From contig CAJUTV010000011.1 in NCBI GenBank assembly GCA_910589305.1, forward strand, positions 62,001-126,000: a stretch of 64,000 bases of DNA. Reading direction: 5' to 3'. The notes beneath the pieces are model-generated. The model made no database searches, was not told the DNA's origin, and saw nothing but the letters and a program-made list of their open reading frames with translations. Shown here piece after piece: positions 1 to 8,233 of the stretch (within the stretch, counting starts at the first letter, position 1; the number at the start of each line of letters is the position of its first letter). The stretch comes from an uncultured Lachnospira sp. (lineage in GTDB: Bacteria > Bacillota > Clostridia > Lachnospirales > Lachnospiraceae). The position numbers and the translations under genes were made by a program.

Positions 1-2
1 CA

Positions 3-1292
3 CATGCAAAACAAATTGGAGCTTCTCTGGGTGGAATGGTGTTTTTTCCTTATATATATTGGATTATCAAGAAAAGTGAAAAACTTGGTATTAAGCGGCT
101 GTATTTTGTAGCTAGAGATGGATATGTATTAAAGTCAATAGCTGATGAAGTGATTTCGCGATATCAGTTAAAATTGGAAACCTATTATATATATGGTTCA
201 AGAATGGCGTGGCGCGTTAAGCCAACAGATACACGGTATAAACAGATGACAGCATATTTAGAACAAGAAGTAGACAGTACGGATAATGCGTTTGCATTTG
301 TGGATTTGAATGGAACGGGATATACCATGAACTGTGTAGGTGAAGTTATTTATAAAAAGACAGGCTTAAAGATGCGTTCTTTTTATTATACTTTTTGGGG
401 AGCTAAGACTTATCCATATTGTGAGTGCCTTCATTATTCAAATGGAGACGGGAATTTATGTGAAGTGCTGTGCAGAGCGCCGCATGGGTGTACAGAAAGA
501 TATTACATAAAAGATGGAAAAGTGATTCCTCAATTGTCAGCGTTTCCCGATAGTGAATTTGAGCATTGCGGTATGTCTGAATATTTGGAAGGTATAAAAT
601 TATATGCAAAAACACTGGCAGATGCCACAGCTCAGATGCCATTTATCCATACAGGAGCAAAGCATATCAGTGAAGATATCTTAAAGTATTTACAAAAGCC
701 AGAGATAAGTATTGTTGAATTTCTTGGAAATATTCCTCACCATGAAAATCAAAAAGACAATGGCAGTTTATATGCGCCTAAGCTGTCAAGAAAAGATATT
801 TTTAGAATCTATATGTGGCGTACCCATGAATTGTGGAGCGAAGTCTATACAGGTATGAATATTCGTTATTCATTGTTAAGGACAAGTCCTAAAAATTTAA
901 AATATAAAGAGTTTCTTGAAAAGCATTATAATAAGGTATATGGAAAAATGATTCATGGCTTAAAGAAAATAATAGAAAACAGACATTGTGAAAAAAGCTA
1001 CAATATTATTATATATGGTGCTGGTCAATATGGTATAAAAAATTATAGTTCTATAAAATATAACACAAACAATAAAATTGTTGCATGGACAGATATAGAC
1101 TATAAGAAGCTTCAAGAAAAAGGAATGCCTGTTGTTTCATTAAAGACAGCAAAAGAAAAGAAATATGATTATATTGTGGTAGCTATTAAAGATGAGTTGG
1201 TGCTGAATACTACGAAGAAGCTTATAGCAGAAACGGGTGTTCCATTGAGTAAAATATTGTCGGTGAAAGAATTTTTTACAATTAGTGGTTGA
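3..1292 (+). CDS. Surface-glycan island protein, C-terminal part with a Rossmann-like module (5' end outside window)
   Basis: The reading frame is open to the left edge, so the true start lies outside and only the last 429 or so codons are seen. The visible start of the protein contains the stretch FVARDGYVL, which matches FPARDGYIF in the second half of the HAD-domain protein at 8234-10291, so the missing N-terminus may carry a HAD domain (inference). The last 95 residues form a separate Rossmann-like module beginning IIIYGAGQYG, with an acidic end to the second strand (TDID). The same module recurs in seven genes downstream. The gene ends about 110 bases before a sigma-D-like promoter. It probably takes part in surface or flagellar glycan synthesis; the exact reaction is unknown. 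Confidence 0.7.
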   Translation, partial: HAKQIGASLGGMVFFPYIYWIIKKSEKLGIKRLYFVARDGYVLKSIADEVISRYQLKLETYYIYGSRMAWRVKPTDTRYKQMTAYLEQEVDSTDNAFAFVDLNGTGYTMNCVGEVIYKKTGLKMRSFYYTFWGAKTYPYCECLHYSNGDGNLCEVLCRAPHGCTERYYIKDGKVIPQLSAFPDSEFEHCGMSEYLEGIKLYAKTLADATAQMPFIHTGAKHISEDILKYLQKPEISIVEFLGNIPHHENQKDNGSLYAPKLSRKDIFRIYMWRTHELWSEVYTGMNIRYSLLRTSPKNLKYKEFLEKHYNKVYGKMIHGLKKIIENRHCEKSYNIIIYGAGQYGIKNYSSIKYNTNNKIVAWTDIDYKKLQEKGMPVVSLKTAKEKKYDYIVVAIKDELVLNTTKKLIAETGVPLSKILSVKEFFTISG

Positions 1293-1401
1293 CATTTTGT
1301 TACTAAAGGACTAAAATAACATTTAAACAAGATAGTTTGTTGGCAGATATATTATCGAAATTCTCTTGGAGTGCTAAAAGTCATATTTTTTTCGGGGGGG
1401 G

Positions 1402-1428
1402 TTAAGTTTTAACCATATCAGCCGATAT
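1402..1428 (+). promoter_or_regulatory. Sigma-D (FliA/sigma-28) type promoter
   Basis: TTAA, a spacer of 15 bases, then GCCGATAT match the flagellar sigma-D consensus TAAA-N15-GCCGATAT, with a perfect -10 box. It lies 34 bases before the membrane-anchored protein at 1462 and would drive that gene and the secreted protein after it. A second promoter of the same design is at 28258. Start-site mapping has not been done; the call rests on sequence match alone. Confidence 0.7.
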
Positions 1429-1461
1429 ATCTTGTGTACTTAAATAACAGGTGGTGAGTTT

Positions 1462-2013
1462 ATGTCGAGAGATAAAGCTTCGCAGCGTATCAATGGAGGA
1501 GCAAATACAGAGTCAAGGAAGAACCGAAAATCTCCTCTAATGATAATTATCGTAGTTGTTGCAGCATTAGCAGTTGTTGTTGGCATTGGCATAGCTATAT
1601 TTGCTGGCAAGAAGATTGAACCCAATGTTGTGGTGACTCCAGATAATATTGAGGATATTATAGCTGAAGCGAAGAGTAAAGAGGAGGAGCGGGTTCCTGT
1701 AGGTTCTTATGAACTGAACATGAATTATAACTGGTCTTTTGATAACGCAAAGGCGGCATCTTCTAACGCATATGTAGGCAACAGTGTGAATAACAGTAAT
1801 ACAGTGTACTTTACAGTTACTCTTGAAAATTCAGAAGATGTTATATATAAGTCTCCATTTATTCCGGTAGGAAGTCATATGGAAAACATAACATTAGACA
1901 GTAATTTAGGAGCCGGCGTACACAACGCTGTAGTAAAGTATCATTTAGTTGACGAGGCTTACAAGGATATATCAAGCGTTTCTGTGGCAGTAACAATCAC
2001 CATCAAAAATTAA
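1462..2013 (+). CDS. Single-pass membrane protein with extracellular beta-rich domain
   Basis: The 183-residue protein has a basic, hydrophilic N-terminus of about 25 residues, one strong membrane helix (about residues 26-48, rich in I, V and A), and an outside domain of about 130 residues dominated by predicted beta strands. I do not recognise the family. The start ATG is preceded by GGTGGTGAG. It is the first gene after the sigma-D-like promoter and is followed after 26 bases by a secreted protein, so it may be an anchor, chaperone or assembly partner for the secreted proteins (inference from context only). Confidence 0.75.
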   Translation: MSRDKASQRINGGANTESRKNRKSPLMIIIVVVAALAVVVGIGIAIFAGKKIEPNVVVTPDNIEDIIAEAKSKEEERVPVGSYELNMNYNWSFDNAKAASSNAYVGNSVNNSNTVYFTVTLENSEDVIYKSPFIPVGSHMENITLDSNLGAGVHNAVVKYHLVDEAYKDISSVSVAVTITIKN

Positions 2014-2039
2014 TTTAAAATTCAAGGAGGAATTGAAGT

Positions 2040-3617
2040 ATGAACAAGATGAAAAGATTATCAGCACTTGTATGTGCTGGCGCATTAGTTATGTCAACTG
2101 TTCCTGCATATGCAGCAGTGACATCTACTGGTGATGGCGCAGTAGAAAATATGGGACAACAAGGAATCGAATTTGACCGTATAGTCCTTCCAACAATGCC
2201 GGAAGGTACATATGATTTTGTATTAGACCCAGCTGGTTTATTATCTAACTATGGTGGAAGCGATTATACAGCTGGTAAGACTGTATATTTTAATGCAGAA
2301 AGTTCAGCAGCTAAATTGGAAGTAGATGCATCTGTTACAGGTACAGATGGTAAGTTTTATCGTGATGGAATAACAGAGGATACTGCATATGCAACTATTA
2401 AAGCAGCTATTGAAGTTGACACTACAGATAAGAAGACAATAACAGGTCTTGGTGGTGCTGGCAACACAAAGAAATTTTATGCTTGGGTTCCAGATGCTGC
2501 AAGTACACAAAGTGAAGGAACATATAAAGAAATCACATTAGATAATCTTGAAACTTACTGTGATGTTACTATAGATGCTTCTGGTGCAGTTACTGGTGTA
2601 GCAATGAAGACAGGAAAGACAGAATCAACTGTAAATGATGGTAAATTGTATGTTGATGGTAAAGTAGCACTTGATTTTACTGCTGATGATAAAATAGCAG
2701 ATTATGTTACTATTACAGATGGTGCAGTTACAGCATTAACATCTAATAAAATGTATACAAAAGCAACAGCAGGCGGAGCTTTTACAGAAGTTACAGCTAT
2801 TGGCAGTGTAAAGTATACTCCTGCTGTACGCACATATACAGACACATCAGATAAGGCTGTAATTGTTAATAAGTCATCTTCAGATAAAAAAGTAAAAGTA
2901 AAAGTAAGTGTTACAAATGGTGATGGACTTGATTTTGTTGCTGCTGATGCATTTACTGACAAGACTAAGGCAGGTGTATCACTTGCTATAAATGATGGCA
3001 CAAATAAAGAGTATGTAACAAAAAAAGAAGATACAACAACAAAGGAAGTAACATACAGTGCAGTTGCAGAAATTGCAGTTAGTGGAGTTGATGTTAGTGC
3101 TTCTAGTTCAGATATTATAACATATATGGGAGATATAGAAGATGCAACTGGTGGACATCAGTTTAAAGCTTATTTAAAGCCAACAATGAATTATCAAAAG
3201 GCAGAGTTTACTCTTGTAGGTATAGCTAATAGTGACGCTACAGGAGCAGATGCATGGGATGCTTATGCAGAATCTCTTAGAACTTCTGCAACAAATATGA
3301 GACCAGGTATCACAGTTGTTTATGATATTCTTGATGATGTTACAAAGTTAACAAAGACAGATACAGTATCTAGCGAAATTTCATGGCCAGCAGATGGTTG
3401 GGCTTGGTTTGATTTAGGCGAAACAGATGCACCTACATCAGTTCAATTAGTAGCTAATGAAGGAACAGATGATGAGGCAGTTTATGCTTTGAAATCTAGC
3501 GATTATTCTCAATCAGCTTCATTTATTGGTGTAAATCCTGCTAAGGCTGGCGGTCCTCAGAAGTTAACTGTTTTAATCCAAGTTGGTGCTAAGGTTTACG
3601 AGAAGGTATTATGGTAA
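2040..3617 (+). CDS. Secreted surface protein, probably abundant (paralogue of the next gene)
   Basis: The 525-residue protein starts with a signal peptide (KMKRL, a hydrophobic core, then AYAA as a likely cleavage site near residue 26). The rest is acidic, rich in T, D, A, V and G and low in aromatic residues, like an exported beta-structured surface protein. AAGGAGGAAT precedes the ATG. Codon choice is strikingly uniform (gca, ggt, aca, gat), unlike its neighbours, which suggests high expression. Matching landmarks with the next gene are LDPAGLL near residue 64, VNKSSSDKKVKVKVSVTNGDGL, and ITYMGD..D. The final 65 or so residues, ending KVLW, have no counterpart there. No known domain was recognised, and function as a surface layer or filament subunit is only a guess. 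Confidence 0.75.
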   Translation: MNKMKRLSALVCAGALVMSTVPAYAAVTSTGDGAVENMGQQGIEFDRIVLPTMPEGTYDFVLDPAGLLSNYGGSDYTAGKTVYFNAESSAAKLEVDASVTGTDGKFYRDGITEDTAYATIKAAIEVDTTDKKTITGLGGAGNTKKFYAWVPDAASTQSEGTYKEITLDNLETYCDVTIDASGAVTGVAMKTGKTESTVNDGKLYVDGKVALDFTADDKIADYVTITDGAVTALTSNKMYTKATAGGAFTEVTAIGSVKYTPAVRTYTDTSDKAVIVNKSSSDKKVKVKVSVTNGDGLDFVAADAFTDKTKAGVSLAINDGTNKEYVTKKEDTTTKEVTYSAVAEIAVSGVDVSASSSDIITYMGDIEDATGGHQFKAYLKPTMNYQKAEFTLVGIANSDATGADAWDAYAESLRTSATNMRPGITVVYDILDDVTKLTKTDTVSSEISWPADGWAWFDLGETDAPTSVQLVANEGTDDEAVYALKSSDYSQSASFIGVNPAKAGGPQKLTVLIQVGAKVYEKVLW

Positions 3618-3693
3618 TATTTACAAAATAGTAGATTGCATCATAAACATGTAATATTTAAAAATTAATAGGGAGTTTCCCTGAATCTATGAA

Positions 3694-3741
3694 AACATCC
3701 AAACTGATGTAAGTTAAAGTTACATAGTTTGGGTGTTTTTT
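3694..3741 (+). terminator. Intrinsic terminator or attenuator between two paralogous surface genes
   Basis: AAACATCCAAACT pairs with AGTTTGGGTGTTT (one G-U pair). The inner bases ATGTAA/TTACAT extend the stem, and a run of T follows. It sits 39 bases before the next start codon. It would stop or reduce read-through from the strongly transcribed first surface gene into its paralogue. Confidence 0.8.
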
Positions 3742-3779
3742 GCTAATAATGCAAATTAAAAATTAAGGAGGTAAAGCAT

Positions 3780-5105
3780 ATGTATAAAATGTTTAAAAAA
3801 TTATTTGCACTTATATGTGCCAATTTATTTATTTTTATGTCACTTTCTGTATATGCAGCTCCATTCGATGAAAAAGGCGATATTTCACTTGAAAATCAAG
3901 GAAAGGATAATTTAAAATTTGATAAATTGGTTGTACCAACAATAGATGAAGGCACATATAATTTTACATTAGACCCACAAGGATTGCTAAATACATATAA
4001 TCCAGAAGAATATGACACGCCTCAAACCATGTATTTTAAGACAAAAAATAGTCCTGCTTCCATTGAAATAGTGGATTCATCCGTTTATGAAGCCGATTTT
4101 TATTATAAAACAAAGGTAAATGATGATGCACATTTGAACTCGACCGAAGCAGGAAAAGGGCTTAAAAATGCTGTTCAAGTGGCTGACTCAGCAATTGTAG
4201 ATGTAGAAGAAGGATTTTATTTATGGGTGCCAGATGCTTCAAGTGAAGAAAAGATTGCAGAGGGCGCAGGAAGATTTGAGTCTATTACAAAAGATAATAT
4301 TAATCATTATTATGATATTATTTATACAAGTGATGGTACGTCGATTGATTCAATCAGTGCAGTCAGCAGCAAAACATTGACGACAGTAACAGATGGTCAT
4401 ATATATAGAGATGGTTATTTAAAAATTGATACAGACCATATTGCAGACCATATTACTTTAAATGAAGATGATACAGCCGTTGTAGAATATAAAAATATTT
4501 ATAAAAAGAAAAAAGATGCAGTTGACAATGATAGCGCTTATAGTGAGGTAAAAGAGGAAGATGTAACATTGATACCGCCAACAAATCATTTTACCAATAA
4601 ATCAAATAAAGCAACCATTGTTAATAAATCTTCTGTTGATAAAACGGTGCGCGTTAAAGTTAATGTATTAAATGGAGATGGACTTCATTTTGCAGACAGC
4701 AGTAATTTTACAGACCACTCAAAGCCAAGTATATATTTAGCTATTGCGGATGATACACCTGCTGCAAATGAAAAACCCGTTTTAAAACAAACAGATAAGA
4801 ATACAGGTATAGAAACATTTACAGCAATATTAGAGTTTGATATTGAAAAGCCAGATTTTACTTCCAGTGCTATTACATATATGATGGATAAGGAAGACTC
4901 TTCTAATGAACATCGTTTTTTAAGCTATTTAAAAAAGGATATACAGTACAATAAAGCAGGTTTTTTTCTTACAGGCGCGACAGATAGTGCAGAAGAAGCT
5001 AAAGAAGCATGGGATATGTATGCCCATAAACTTAGAATTTCAAAGAATCCTGCAAAGCTAAGTATAGAGGTAATCTATGAAGTGGTTGATAAAACGACAC
5101 CTTAA
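3780..5105 (+). CDS. Secreted surface protein, diverged tandem paralogue
   Basis: The 441-residue protein has a signal peptide (MFKKLFALIC..., cleavage near SVYAA). It aligns along its length with the preceding gene: FDKLVVPTIDEGTYNFTLDPQGLL against FDRIVLPTMPEGTYDFVLDP, and the VNKSSVDKTVRVKVNVLNGDGL block. It lacks the extra C-terminal segment and its codon use is less biased, so it is probably expressed at a lower level. AAGGAGGTAAAG precedes the ATG. The pair looks like an old tandem duplication whose members may be alternative or minor/major subunits. No characterised family was recognised. Confidence 0.75.
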   Translation: MYKMFKKLFALICANLFIFMSLSVYAAPFDEKGDISLENQGKDNLKFDKLVVPTIDEGTYNFTLDPQGLLNTYNPEEYDTPQTMYFKTKNSPASIEIVDSSVYEADFYYKTKVNDDAHLNSTEAGKGLKNAVQVADSAIVDVEEGFYLWVPDASSEEKIAEGAGRFESITKDNINHYYDIIYTSDGTSIDSISAVSSKTLTTVTDGHIYRDGYLKIDTDHIADHITLNEDDTAVVEYKNIYKKKKDAVDNDSAYSEVKEEDVTLIPPTNHFTNKSNKATIVNKSSVDKTVRVKVNVLNGDGLHFADSSNFTDHSKPSIYLAIADDTPAANEKPVLKQTDKNTGIETFTAILEFDIEKPDFTSSAITYMMDKEDSSNEHRFLSYLKKDIQYNKAGFFLTGATDSAEEAKEAWDMYAHKLRISKNPAKLSIEVIYEVVDKTTP

Positions 5106-5202
5106 ATGGTATCAATAAAAATGGATTCAATGATAGTATTGATAAAAAAATAATGGATTTAATGATGATATAGATAAAAATAGAATGATAGGATAAAGAT
5201 GA

Positions 5203-6075
5203 ATGTTAGAATATATTGATGTTTGTGGATATTATAATAATGTAACATTAAAGGATATTTCTTTTCATATTCAAGAAGGGGATTTTTTTGTCATATTTGG
5301 TCCTGATGATTCAGGAAAAACGGAATTAATGGAAATGCTTATAGGAATCCGCAAACCTGCAAATGGAAAGATTTTATACAAAGAACAAGAACTTTTGCGT
5401 ATACCTTCAAAAGAACGTCAAAATATACGTTTTGTTCCAGATGATATTATTTTGAGAGGCAATAAGACGACAGCACAAAAGTATTTTGAACAGATTATGA
5501 AGGCATATAAGATTACAGATAATGAGAAGATAAAAGATTATGCGGAATTTTTTGGGATTGATTTAACAGAAAAGCTCAATTATATGACCTATGAATGTAA
5601 TAAATTTACAGCAATTATAGGAGCCGTTCTAACCAATCCCAATTTGTTGATTTTAGATGAGCCTTCTAATTTCTTAACAAAGCAGGGGATTAAGAAATTG
5701 TATGCGTTTTTGAAAGATATTCAAAAATCAGGCGTTACCATTGTAATACTTGCAGAACATTTTGAGGAGGCAGCACAGCATTGTAATTCGTATGTGTATC
5801 TTAAAGAAGGGCATATTGAAGCTGCAAATAGAACTGACGAACGATTTGAATTGCATAAGGCGGTCAATGTATTCAATGCAAACCATGAAAAATTGCAGGA
5901 AATTTTGGGTGAACCAGTTGCTGTCAGTGATAGAGGAAAAACATATTTATATTGTGAAAGTATGGGAAATCTTTTAGAGATTCTTTCAAAATGTGATGCA
6001 GAGTATAAAGAATTGCTAATTGAAAGAATGAGTATGGAAGAATTTTGGGATAAAGATTATTCAAGGTGGGAATAA
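5203..6075 (+). CDS. ABC transporter ATP-binding protein with altered signature motif
   Basis: The 290-residue ATPase has a Walker A (GPDDSGKT near residues 34-41), a Walker B (LLILDEPS) and an H-loop histidine (AEH). The LSGGQ signature that should precede Walker B is not recognisable; the aligned place reads TYECNKF. The last 80 residues are an extra domain. It overlaps or abuts the membrane gene that follows, forming a two-gene exporter-like unit. The position directly after the secreted surface proteins suggests a role in surface assembly or export, but the substrate is unknown. About 95 bases upstream are an AT-rich stretch of three imperfect repeats of roughly 32 bases containing TTGATAAAAA-like words. 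Confidence 0.8.
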   Translation: MLEYIDVCGYYNNVTLKDISFHIQEGDFFVIFGPDDSGKTELMEMLIGIRKPANGKILYKEQELLRIPSKERQNIRFVPDDIILRGNKTTAQKYFEQIMKAYKITDNEKIKDYAEFFGIDLTEKLNYMTYECNKFTAIIGAVLTNPNLLILDEPSNFLTKQGIKKLYAFLKDIQKSGVTIVILAEHFEEAAQHCNSYVYLKEGHIEAANRTDERFELHKAVNVFNANHEKLQEILGEPVAVSDRGKTYLYCESMGNLLEILSKCDAEYKELLIERMSMEEFWDKDYSRWE

Positions 6076-6077
6076 AA

Positions 6078-6944
6078 ATGGAATTAAGATGTGTAAAATA
6101 TGCGCTGATAAGCACAGCTAAAAAATTGTTGATGTATGCTGTTATTTTGTCTATATGTACAGTTTTGACAATTGTGTTTCGTGATAAACTGGTTATTGGA
6201 GAAAATTTAATTGAATCATTACCTGAAGATTTTTTTCCTCTTATAGGTATGAATGCTGTAAAACAGATGGAAGTATGTAAAGAAGTTTTGCTGATAATAA
6301 TGGGAATATTAAACTTATTTATTATAGGGATGATTTCCATACAAAGTGCTAAAGTTTTTGGACATAGTATTGATTTCAGACAGTATGCTTTTATTCTCTA
6401 TCAGCCGCATGGCAGGATATATTATTATATAGTGCGTATGCTTTCATCGGTTGCTTCTGGGCTGTTACTGTGGATTGGATATATTATTGAGTGTGAAATA
6501 GCATTGTCCGTAATGGCAAAAAACACACATACAAGTTATGTTTTTGGTGAATATTTTGTTAAAGTAGGAATGTTAGGTATTCTATTGACAATCTTTATGA
6601 TTGGAGCAGGAATCTTGTATTTTACAATAAAAAATAATTTGTTTTCATATGGCAATATTGTGATAAGTACGATTATCATCTGCTTTTTTTTAGGAAACGC
6701 TTATAAAGTACCAAAGCTTGTTGCCTATTATATGAGAATGTTTCAGATGGATATTTCTGTTGTAGAAAGTATTGGAACGATTTTAAATAAATTTACATGG
6801 CTGCATCCATTAGAACAGCTCAATATGTTTATGATAGAAAGCAAAGGTGCATCTGTTGGCATTTTGTGTGCCTATATGATTATAGGGATTCTTTTTATAG
6901 GGCTGTCATTTTTTATTTATATGAGAAAAGACTTGGAGGGGTAG
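6078..6944 (+). CDS. ABC transporter membrane subunit
   Basis: The 288-residue protein is very hydrophobic, with about six membrane helices (one near the N-terminus, then pairs between residues 75 and 205, and one at the C-terminus), matching an ABC-2 type permease in size and layout. I place the start at the ATG, since AAGGTGGG lies seven bases before it; an in-frame GTG 12 bases earlier would sit inside that ribosome-binding site. The start follows the ATPase stop closely, so the two are translationally linked. It pairs with the ATPase before it. Substrate unknown. Confidence 0.75.
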   Translation: MELRCVKYALISTAKKLLMYAVILSICTVLTIVFRDKLVIGENLIESLPEDFFPLIGMNAVKQMEVCKEVLLIIMGILNLFIIGMISIQSAKVFGHSIDFRQYAFILYQPHGRIYYYIVRMLSSVASGLLLWIGYIIECEIALSVMAKNTHTSYVFGEYFVKVGMLGILLTIFMIGAGILYFTIKNNLFSYGNIVISTIIICFFLGNAYKVPKLVAYYMRMFQMDISVVESIGTILNKFTWLHPLEQLNMFMIESKGASVGILCAYMIIGILFIGLSFFIYMRKDLEG

Positions 6945-6946
6945 AG

Positions 6947-8167
6947 TTGTTTCAGTATGATAATAAATTAACACTTATATCAGAATATGTATTACAACAA
7001 CAAAATAGTGATGAAATTTTAGCTGATACCGCAATTATCATTTATCTATATTATGAAGATACACTTGATATGTATTTGGATTATATAGACAATATACCTG
7101 AAAAGATAAAGGTTATAATTATTACTTCAAATAGTACAGTAAAGAACATTATAGAAAAATGGAAAAGTATCCATAACAAGAAATTTGAGGTAAGGCTAAA
7201 AGAGAATAGAGGAAGAGATATCAGTGCGTTGCTTGTGACGGCAAAAGATATAATAAGTACATATAAATATGTTTGTTTTATACATGATAAGAAAGAACAC
7301 AGCAAAAAGTATCAAAAAGAAATACAATTTTGGCTTGAAAACTTATGGGGCAATGCTTTAAAGTCATCTATATATATTCAAAATGTTATTTGTATGTTAG
7401 AAAAAAATTCTGATTTGGGAATTTTAATACCACCTCCAAAGCTTAATTTAAGTATGGAATGGGACTTAGATTATTGGGAGGATAATATTGAAAATGTACA
7501 AAAGCTTGCAGAAAAATTAGGAATTGCTGCAAAAATCAAACCAGAAGATGACATATTGTGTATTGGCACTGTTTTTTGGTGCAAAACAAGCGCGTTAAAA
7601 AAATTGTTTGGGTATAATTGGAAGATTGAGGATTTTGACCAAGAACCATTAAAAATAAATGGGACAATCAGTCATGCAGTAGAACGAATTTTTCCTTATG
7701 CAGCAAAAGATGAAGGATATAAAACAAAATTTTGTATATGTTTGGAATATGCAGAAAAATTAATAACGATTCAAAATAATATTTTAAATCAAAGTTTTGC
7801 AATTTTTAAAGAAATTGGCTTAGAAAATGTCGATAATATATATGAATATGAAAACTTAAAATGTAAATGTACAAGTTATTTTGCTGCTCATAAAAAAGTG
7901 TATTTATATGGTGCAGGAAAGATAGGAAAATTATATTTAAAGTTTGCAAAACATTGTCAATGTGAGCCCGCTGCTTTTCTTGAAACGGTAAAAAATCCTA
8001 TAAAGAATAATAAAGATATGGAACTTCCTGTAATAGCACTTGATGATATAAAAGATTGGAATGATTGTGGTATTATTATAACAGTAGGTGATGGAAAAAG
8101 GGAAGAATTAGAAAACATACTTTATAACAGAGGAATAAAAGATTATATTTATTATTTATATCAATAA
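6947..8167 (+). CDS. RgpF-type rhamnan/polysaccharide synthesis protein with C-terminal Rossmann-like module
   Basis: The 406-residue protein starts at a TTG placed five bases after GGAGGGG and three bases after the stop of the permease. The longer open frame upstream lies inside the permease gene in another frame and is not used. Residues about 20-290 resemble the RgpF family (KENRGRDISALL, then YVCFIHDKKEH), which acts in assembly of rhamnose-containing surface polysaccharides. Residues from about 316 form the island's shared module (VYLYGAGKIG, then a C-terminal half with IIITVGDGK). The fusion suggests that a nucleotide- or sugar-binding domain is tethered to a glycan-building enzyme (inference). 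Confidence 0.75.
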   Translation: MFQYDNKLTLISEYVLQQQNSDEILADTAIIIYLYYEDTLDMYLDYIDNIPEKIKVIIITSNSTVKNIIEKWKSIHNKKFEVRLKENRGRDISALLVTAKDIISTYKYVCFIHDKKEHSKKYQKEIQFWLENLWGNALKSSIYIQNVICMLEKNSDLGILIPPPKLNLSMEWDLDYWEDNIENVQKLAEKLGIAAKIKPEDDILCIGTVFWCKTSALKKLFGYNWKIEDFDQEPLKINGTISHAVERIFPYAAKDEGYKTKFCICLEYAEKLITIQNNILNQSFAIFKEIGLENVDNIYEYENLKCKCTSYFAAHKKVYLYGAGKIGKLYLKFAKHCQCEPAAFLETVKNPIKNNKDMELPVIALDDIKDWNDCGIIITVGDGKREELENILYNRGIKDYIYYLYQ

Positions 8168-8233
8168 TGAGTATTATAAAAAATTTTTCAAAAAAAGTTG
8201 AATAAATGATGCAGACGTTAAAGAGGATTAGAA

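Noticed and set aside
6797..6946. Longer start of the RgpF-type gene
   Set aside because: It would overlap the permease in another frame; the TTG at 6947 has GGAGGGG at the right distance.
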